11,924 nucleotides of DNA from contig JADLDX010000624.1 of assembly GCA_020846515.1 (NCBI GenBank), forward strand, positions 1-11,924, in the 5' to 3' direction. Source of the stretch: Pirellulaceae bacterium (GTDB lineage Bacteria; Planctomycetota; Planctomycetia; Pirellulales; Pirellulaceae). Below, in pieces: positions 1-9,000 of this stretch (position 1 is the stretch's first letter; each line of letters begins with the position of its first letter). The translations under genes and the position numbers were made by a program. The notes beneath the pieces were generated by a model. The model had not been told where the DNA came from. It made no database searches and saw only the letters and a program-made list of their open reading frames with translations.

Positions 1-35
1 ACGGCCGGTAAATGAGACCTGACCCCTTTTCCGAT
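1..35. other. Short 3' flank with a possible dispersed-repeat motif
   Basis: Only 35 bases follow the stop codon. They contain AATGAGACCTGACCCCTTTT at 11-30 (plus strand) and the palindrome CGGCCG at 2-7. From memory, near-identical 'TGAGACCTGACCCC' strings recur in intergenic repeats, often near IS200/REP-associated transposase genes in planctomycetes and other bacteria, but I could not verify this. No terminator hairpin can be recognised in so short a stretch. Confidence 0.35.
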
Positions 36-3000
36 TCAGTCCTCGCCAAAAAAATCGTCCATGGGGCAGGCATCACCTGCGTTCTTCGATCGAGTTGGTA
101 GCCAATAGTCATCGTACATGGGGACGGCTTGATCGCTAAAGACGGCGTCGACTGCGTTGGTTAAGCGCTGTTGGACTTGAGCCAGTTGAACTGACAATTC
201 GCCTTCGCCGGCTGTGCGCAGGTTGATCTCGTTGATGATTAGCAGTGCATCCAGCGGTCGCAACAAGCCGTCGTTATCAACATCCAAATAAGGAGGCTCA
301 TGGTTCGAGCGACTTGGCAACGCACCTGAACCTTGCGCGTTGAGCTCGTTTACCACGAGCAACACGTCGATCGGCAGGACCAGTCCGTCACCGTTGACGT
401 CCTGTGGCATTGCCGAATTGTGCCAACCACTTAGCGTGTCAGCTACGTTGACTGTGAATTCACGGGAGGTAGTGCGATCGTCCTCTGTATCAAGCTGGCC
501 ATCGAAACCAGCATCGGTGACGTTGACGGTCACGACTGCTGATCCCAAGGCAATAGGCGTGAAGTGGAGCTGCGCGGTCGCGGCGGAGACCGCTTCGTCG
601 TATACGACAACTAAGTTATCGACGGTGGATAGATTGCTACTGGCCGCCCTGACGCGCAGCGACTGAGTCTGACCTGCGTCGCCATCGGCGAGGCCCATAA
701 GTGAAATCGATTGAGCGCCGGCGCTCAGCAATACATTGCGCGTGGCTATCGAATCTAAAGTTGGTGCATTGTTCAGAACGAATTCAATCGTTTGCGTGGT
801 GCTGGCATCGTCTTGGTTACCAAAGACACCGTCGGGTCCAGCGTCTTGCGCGACCAGCAACAGGCTAACATTGCCGCTCGAATTGGCTGCGAAGGACACG
901 TTTAAGGTGCCTGTCGCGCTGCCCGTCTGATAGGTAACAGTGGGCGTGACTTCGATCGCTCCCAGCGTACTAAGTTCAAAGGCAGTGACTTTCACTGTCT
1001 GCGTTTCGTCCGCGCCTGCGCCCACGCCATTGAAGTTTAGTGCGTAACTGGTCGTGCCTGCATCCAGCACAACTGTGGGCGCAACATTGAGCGTGGGTGG
1101 GTCGTTACGCTCGGTCACTTGTACGGTGATCGTTTGCGTTGCCGTGAGCGTGCCATCGTCGATCGTGACAAAGACCAGCGCAGTACCGCGTTGATTCAAC
1201 CCAGTCTCCAAATCCAAGCTGGCCTGGGTTGCGTCTTCAACGTCGCGTGTGATACTCAGGCTCTTGAACATGCCCGGTTTGTCGGTCGTCACCCGCATGG
1301 TTACCGAATCGGACTCCAGCGGTCCGGCGGTTACGTCGGTCAACTGAATCGATTGCACGCCGGCATTCTCGGGCAAGGCAAGAAACACGGTCTCGGCATA
1401 GCCTGTGGGTGTGTCGTTCACCGGAGTGACATTCACGGCAATCGTCGCGATCGTCAACTGATCATCGTTGGTGTCAAACAGTTGATCTGGCCCAGACGAA
1501 CGCACGGTTATAATCACTTCGCCAGATCCCGTGGCATTGGACGTAGCCACCAGTGCCAATTGAGCTTGACCAGAGGCCGACAGGCTGGCTTCGCCCACCG
1601 TGAACAGGGATGGATCGGAGCTAACAGCCGTCAACTGAAGTTGTTCATCTTCACCGCCGGTGGTTACGCCCGATAGCAAAAAGGCGTTCTGCGTGTCCTC
1701 TTCAAGCGTAAGTGGATTGGTAGGTAATGTAAGTGTAGGCAGATCGTTGAACTGAGTGGTCGTGATGAGATAGTCTTCTACTTCTCCGTCCAGTGCCAAT
1801 CCCGTAGGGGAAACAACGCCACTGGTGCTCAAGCGGAAACGCGCATAAGTGGAGCCAATGACAATCGCGTTTTCGCTAGGAGCCACAAACGTTATTTGAT
1901 TGCTACCGTTAACGACTGACTGGCTAGTGGCGATACGTTCGTTGACGTCAAAAGTGCCGCTGCCGTCCCAATCGATCCACGCATCCAGCTTGGCACCTGT
2001 CGGCGCATTCTGGACATTGACGGACCAGGTGTTCGTCGAACCAGCTACGGCATTCAATGCAGCAGTCGCACCGGAAGCTGTGCTCTGGCTTACTCCGTCC
2101 TCATCCTTGACGGTGTTACCTGTCGATAGGCTGTCGACATCATCGCCATCGGCCTGATCTGTCGACAAACCATCCACATCGCTGTCGCGATTCGTGCCTA
2201 GAGTTGGACCTGTGGCCAGGTGGCGCCCACCATCATCGGCCAGTTGGGTGCCGTAGGACGATGGCGCGTCGCCAAAATCCAACTCAGCAAGGGCGAGAGT
2301 TGTGAGAACTACATCGTTTCCGTCACCGCCAGCGTAGTTGATGGTGAACTGCGAGTTACCAATTTGAATGATGCTGTTTTGTGGTAGGCCAGCCAGTCGG
2401 CCGATGATCGTCGATGTGGGGCTAAGCAGGTTCAGCAACGTATAGCTACTGCCAACAGCAGGCGTAAAGCCAAGGCTGAGTGCCAACGTAGCCTCGTTCA
2501 TGTTTACCATGCGATCTGTGCCCGCAATGACCAGTTGATCATAACTCACACCGGCCACCGTGCCATTGATCTGCATGTCGAGGGTTGCCAGGTCGCTCAG
2601 TAGCAGATTACCACTGAGCGATGCCGAGCCGATGCCACTACCAATTCGCAACACACCTGCAGACGCCGTAATGCTATTGGCGAATGAGCCAGCGATCTCG
2701 GCCGAGCCGCCGTCGACGAGCAACTGACCCGCAAAACCATTGGGCAGAGCGACAGTACCCGCTTCAGCGATCAACTGTCCCGCAAAGTTTTGATTCATCA
2801 AACGCAGTGTACCTGAACCGGCATTGATGATATCGAAACCGCCCTGAACAGCATTCGACAAGACGGTCGTGCCCTTAGTGGCAAAACTGACGCTCGTGCC
2901 GAGAGTCAACGTGCCATTGATGGTCAGGATGCCATCGATATCGATCGAGCCGTTCAGGATCACATTGCCAGTCAGCACCAGGTTACCAATACCGTTCACA

Positions 3001-6000
3001 TCGCCGAGAGTTATCGTCGACCCGGCCAAGGATGTATCGCCTACCAAGGTAACATCGCTCAGAACGATAGGCTTGTTTTGAGTTCGCACAAGGCCATTGA
3101 GAGTGGTTGGTCCAGCGATATTGGTCAGACCACCAGTGAAGTCAAATACATCCGTGGCTGCATCACCCAAGCGAACGCCGCCTGTGTTGCCAAAGGTAAT
3201 TGCGGCGCTGAACTGAGCGCCTTCTGTGAGGCTGAGTGCAAAGCCACCGCTGGTTGTAAAGCCTGTACCGACAGCGCGTCCATTAGCATTCAATTGGCCA
3301 TCCGTTTTTTGAATGTCCTTGCCGCTGAGATTCAAATCGCCGCTGACGGCCAGCAGTTGATCCGTGCCACTGCCAAAGCGCAAGGTAGTCGGCACAGTCA
3401 ATCCGCTATCGAAATTGCCGATGATCAAGCGGTTATCGCCTTCACCGAGATCAAGTGTCAGCGAAGCTGATGGATTGGTGAAGTCAACTGCTTCGCTGGA
3501 ATCGACGCTCGTCAATCGCGATATCCCATCGGTGGCGATGCCTGCGTCGCTCAGGGTGACGATGTCGTCACTATCTCCAAAGGCAAACACTCGCTCACTG
3601 GCAACGGCCGTGTCGAAGATTGGTTCCAGTCCTGTGTAGTGAATCGTTTTGCCATCCACGATGACCGAACCATCGTGAGCATTCACGAAGTCATGCGTAA
3701 GCAGGGTAACTGCACCGGACGATTGCCGAACGCTGAGCGTATCAAAGTCACCGTCACCATTGCCTCGCACCCACAATCCGCCGACGGGTATTGCGCTAGC
3801 ATCGATCGACACGGAGTTGTTCTGGCCATCACCTTCAATGATCAGCGAACCAACAGCGCTGACAGGCATACGCGATACGATCTGTCCGCCCATGCGGACG
3901 ACCAATTGACCGGATTCGATCGCTATATCCGTGGCAGCACCACCAATGGACAGTGTCAGCGCGGCGGTCGTGGTCGAGCTGGTGAAAGTAAACAAATGGT
4001 CTTCCACTTCGCCATCGAGCGCAATACCCGTTGGAGCCAAGGCCCCAGCACTGCTCAAGCGGAACCTTGCATAACTATCGCCTGAGGCTGCACCGCTGGG
4101 TATGGTAAAGCTGAGCGTATTCGCGCCCGCACTCAATAGACGACTGACGAAGATCTGTTCGCCCACATCATCCCAATCACCATCCTGATTGAAATCGATC
4201 CAAGCATCCAGTTTAGCGGCGGCCGAAGCAGTGACGGAGACTGCGCCCAGTGTGGCGTTCGTGCTGCTAACCATCAGCGGACTGAGCACTTGGACGCCAT
4301 CGTCTTGCAGGTCGCCAGTGAAGCCATCGCTTTCACTGCCGCGGCTCGAGCCCAACAGGGGACCGACGGCGCGATGCGCGGCCCCTACTTCTGACTTGAG
4401 AGAATCAAAGGGTGCGTCACCATAATCGCCATCACCATAACCAGTTAGTACGAATTCGGAGCCCGTCGATGGCTCAGCCAGGTATTCGGCCAGCACATCC
4501 GTTCCACCAACACTCAAAAACTCCTGCGACTGAACATCCGCAAACTGTCCGTTTAGTACGGACGCGTGCATGAAGGACAGTTTCTGACCAAGGGTAGGAG
4601 TGAAGGCCAGTTCATCAAACAGGCTGGCAACATTCAAGTCGATTTGGTGAGCATTCACTCGGCCCAGCGTGTTGGAATCCGCGCCACTGAGTACGAAACC
4701 TGCTTCACTGTCGAAGGCCAAAGTGCCATCGATACTCAGCCAGGTACTGCTGTGCGGTGTGGGCATCAACCAGCCCCCTGCCTCTAATGTCACGTCACCT
4801 TGTAAGTGACCATTGCCCGTTAGCGTTGCATTGCCAACAATCACATTCGAGCTCAAAGTGCCCACTACGTTCAAGATGCCCGCTGCAGCGATCATTGGAC
4901 CTTGGAAAGTGTTGACGCCACGCAGCGTGATTTCACCGACAGTCGTCAAAGCTGCGCCGCCGCTGATGGGGCCAGCGAAATCAGCTGGGCCGTCAAGCGT
5001 TACATCGGTTGCAAGTACGACGGCGCCTGCATACGTTTGTTGGCCCAATGTGCGAATCGAACCAGTGGCGATGGTAAGAGCTTGAGCATCTAAGGTAGTG
5101 ATCGCAAAGTTGCTACCGACTTCGCCTCGCAGACGCGCTGGGCCATGCAACGATAGTCCAGCGGTCGACCCATCAGCCAAATCCTCCGCAGCGTCAATCG
5201 CATCGAACTCCAGTAACGAACCGGATACAACGATGTCGCCGCTGATGATCAGTGGCAGTTGAATATCCACCTGCCCCGTTGCGGTAATGTCGCTTTCAAG
5301 TATGAACTGCAGCAACTGATCTTCAGTCACAGTGGCGTGGGCTTGGGCTTGCAGTGCCCCTAGCGTGACCGGTCCATGCATTTCGATTTGAGCCGCAGTG
5401 ATCGTTAGCGATTGAGAGGCACTACTGACGATACTATCTTCGAAGATCACTTGGTCAGCAGTCAAGCTTATGTTTTGAGCCAGCGTGACGGGGCCTGCCA
5501 GACGCACTTCGTTCGCGATCGAAATTGCATCGGTGTCAAGTAAAATCGCTCCGCCAGCGAGCGATAATCCAGCTAAATCGGTGCTTGGGGCTCGCCAGCG
5601 CACTTCGTCAGCGGCTTCTGCAGCATTGACAGCCACTGCGGCCGTAAAGTTGGAACCGAAACCACTGACAACCACCACATCAGCCGCGCTGTTACCCGCC
5701 GTGAGTGTGAAGGCTGTAGCCGGGTTGCTAAGCAGCAGCATAGCTCCGCCCACCGCCGACGTGCTCACTTGCGTCACTTGTGCAAGTCCTGAATCAGCTA
5801 CGGTTATTGTCTCGGCAGCATCACTGTAGGTCAGACTGACACTATCAATGGCCAGCGTCGACAGATCCAAACGGTCCGCATTGCGTATGGTGATTGTTGG
5901 CACGGTTGTGTCGATGGACTCCAGCTCAATCACTGATTCAGTTGGTGTTATGGCTGTGACACTGAGACTATCCCAAAACGCACTACCTACCACTTTCAAA

Positions 6001-9000
6001 TCATTGCCAGGCGCAGCCGCCATGTTCAGTTCAATTGTGGTGGCCAGTTCGTCGACATTGAGCAGCACGGTTGAGTTGGCCGTAGCCAAGTCAAGTTGCA
6101 GGTTATCCAAGCCGAAGTAGTTGAGCGAACTACCATTGCCGAACAGCTCGTGAGTACCTGTGGATGCGATTGAGTCGCTGGTGATCGAGACATCGTCACC
6201 CAGCGTGTCGGATGAGTTAATGATCTCGAGCTCATCGCCCAGTTGCCCGCCTGCATCGATCACCATATCGAACGTGATGAACGCGACCGAGCCGCCATCG
6301 CCAACTAAGCCGTTGCTATCCAAGCGGATCGTGTCCACTCCATCGCCAGTGTTCAAGACAAGACGGCCTGGGGATGCAAAGCGGAAGAGGCTCGCCGCTT
6401 GGTTGCTGAGAGCGATGCCTGAAGGCGTCTGGGTGAGTTCAACGCTGTCGTCCGCCGCGCTATAGTCGATCGTCAGGTCATCGATCGTCAACTGAGCATC
6501 GATCGACTCGGCTTGATAATTGACTGTATGACCTGAAGCCAGGTCGATAGTTCCCTCATTGACTGACGAGACATCGATGGTAACACCCGCCTGGTCTGCT
6601 CCAACCAAGATAATCTCATCGTCTCCTGTCCCACCGCGAACCGTCAAGCTCGTAAGCAAAGTGGAATCGCTCAAATCGATGGATACTTTGTCGTCACCAT
6701 CACCCGTATCAACAATGATCGAGTCGGCCAGTTCGGCCAGAGGAATGCGTACAGTATGTGAGCCGCTGCCATGAGCCAGCGTGAGATCGCTGCTGATGAT
6801 CTGGTTGGGATCATTCACGATTAAGAACTCGCCATCGCTACGAATAGTTAGCGAATCGGACAAGCCAGCGATGTCTTGCACGAGCAGATCGTTATCTACC
6901 AGCGTGACGAACGTCGAGCCAGCGATTTGAGGACGCGTGGGCAGAATAGTCAGCGCGTAATCTTCGACTTCACCATCAGCAGCCGGCAGGTCGGGCGAAT
7001 CCGCGGACAATCCGCCCTCGCTACTTATACGGAAGCGGGCGAAGGTGTTACCAGCAACGGTACCAGCCGGCAATTCAAACTCGATCAAGTTACGGCCATC
7101 AACCACAGCCAAACTGGCGACGATTTTTTCGTTCGCATCGCGAAAATCACCGTCGGCATTGAAGTCGATCCAAGCATCTAGCTTTGCACCGACACCAACG
7201 TTCGCCGCGTCGACGCGCACAAAGGCGGTGCCGCTGGCTTGGACTTCACCGAAGATCACGCCATCGTTGTCAGCCAGCTCAACGGCATCATCGCTGACAC
7301 TGAGTACCGATTCGGTATCAACGACTTGGCCCAAGTACGGTCCACCGATAATGTGCGAAGCTGAACTGTAGCCCGGCGCGTCGCTCAGGTCGAGATTGCT
7401 GAGTAGTGTTACCGCATAGTCTTCGACTTCGCCGTCTGCCGCTTCACCGGTGGGCTGTAAATAACCCAGGCTGCTCAAGCGCACGCGTGCGTACGTTACA
7501 CCCACATCGGCCCATGAGGGAATGTTGAACTGCAATGTGTTCAACCCTGCGGAAACGGGCTGAGCCGTGAAGATGCGTTCGCTGGTATCGAAGCTACCAT
7601 TGCGATCAAAGTCGACCCAAGCATCGATCATGCCGTTGCCAGTCGAATCGTTGATCACAAACACATCCACCGTGCCATCGCTGCCCACTTGCAAATCACC
7701 GAAGGCGACACCGTCGTTGTCTTCGCTCGGTGTAACGCTGGTTTCAGCATCGACCTGAACACCCAGCGACAGGCCGCTGCCCAATCGATGGCGCGGTCCA
7801 TCCACGGCGAAGGTCGTATGATAAGAATCGGGTGCGCTGCCGAAGTCGCGTGCATAGTCGATCACGGAGAACGTGACATCATTCAATGCACCATCACCAT
7901 CGGCATCGGCACGATAGTCCACTTCGAATTGATAGCCCCCAGCAGTAAAGATGTCGCCATCAACTATTTCGGTACCTTGAGCATCATCCATGCTGCCAAT
8001 TAGAGTTGATGTTGTATTGGCCAATCGTACCACCGTAAAGCGATCTCCCAAGTTGGGCGAGTAGCCTAACGAGACCAGCAAATTCACTCGCCCCAAGTCG
8101 ACGGTTTGACCGATGCCATCGGCCAGTACCTGGTCGTGCTCGGTGCCTGCAGCCAGACCGTTGATTTCCAACTTCAACTGACCTTCGTTGGCGAATTGCA
8201 AATTGCCGCTGATGGCCAGGATACCAGGCGAAGCACCTGGATTAACCGCTGAACCTGGAGCTTGAGTGGTCGTGCCTTTGACTTCGCCTTTACCGCCCAA
8301 TTTTCCGCCTGCCAGAATCACATTGCCCGATAGCGATGCCCCAACATCCAATCGCAGTTCGCCTAGTTGAATAGTCGTATCACCTGCAAACGTGTTCGCA
8401 CCCTGCAATGTGGTGATGCCGGTTCCATTTTGCATGAGGCTAAGTTGGCCGGCGCCAGTTTGCACCATCGGTTGATTGAACCTGGCACTCTCACTGATGC
8501 GCAGTTCCAGTTGTCCATCGGTAGCGGAGTTGTATGTCAGGCCTTTGTCTACTTGCAAGGTGCGTCCGCTGAGGGCTGTGACACCGGTTAACGTCAACGA
8601 ATCATTGATGGAGGTTGTGACGGCAGACAGAACACCAACTTTGAACTGTGTTGTGCCCAGTGCATCGGTAGTCAAGCTGGCGAGCCCAGCCGAGGAACCG
8701 ATGTCACCATGCAGAATGGTTTCGCCTGCACCAGATACTAGCGACAGATCGAATGCACCGTCGACGTTGCCGGTAATCTCGATGCGTCCGTCGACAGGCG
8801 TAGCTGCTGAATCCAAGCGAGTATGACCAACTAGCGTCGAGTTACCATGGATGGTTAGCCAGTTCGTATCAATGGTCCCTGACAATTGAATGGAACCATC
8901 GGATCCCGTATCAAAAGTCGCGCGGATGGGAGCCACAAAGCCTTGCGTCAAGTCGAGGCTCGTGGCTTGTACCGTCAAGCTTTCGGTGGGTTGTTTGAAA

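Noticed and set aside
1..35. Rho-independent terminator
   Set aside because: The flank has a T-run next to C-rich sequence but no stem of useful length; CGGCCG at 2-7 is a short palindrome without a loop.
1119..1676. Plus-strand open frame of 185 codons, the longest on that strand
   Set aside because: It lies fully inside the large gene, opposite the cadherin-like repeats. The translation is rich in H, R, C and Q with no domain pattern, and overlapping plus-strand frames of similar quality occur all along the gene. It is a shadow frame.
3078..4085. Plus-strand frames of 130 and 148 codons suggesting an antisense gene pair
   Set aside because: They have no ribosome binding site that I can recognise and no recognisable domain, and they are antisense to well-supported GEVED and beta-helix coding sequence.
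6596..6712. RTX toxin-type nonapeptide repeats (GDGDD, GGTGDD)
   Set aside because: Only two separate Asp/Gly turns are present, without the consecutive GGxGxDxUx nonapeptides of an RTX block, and there is no toxin or type I secretion signature. Treated as isolated calcium-type turns.
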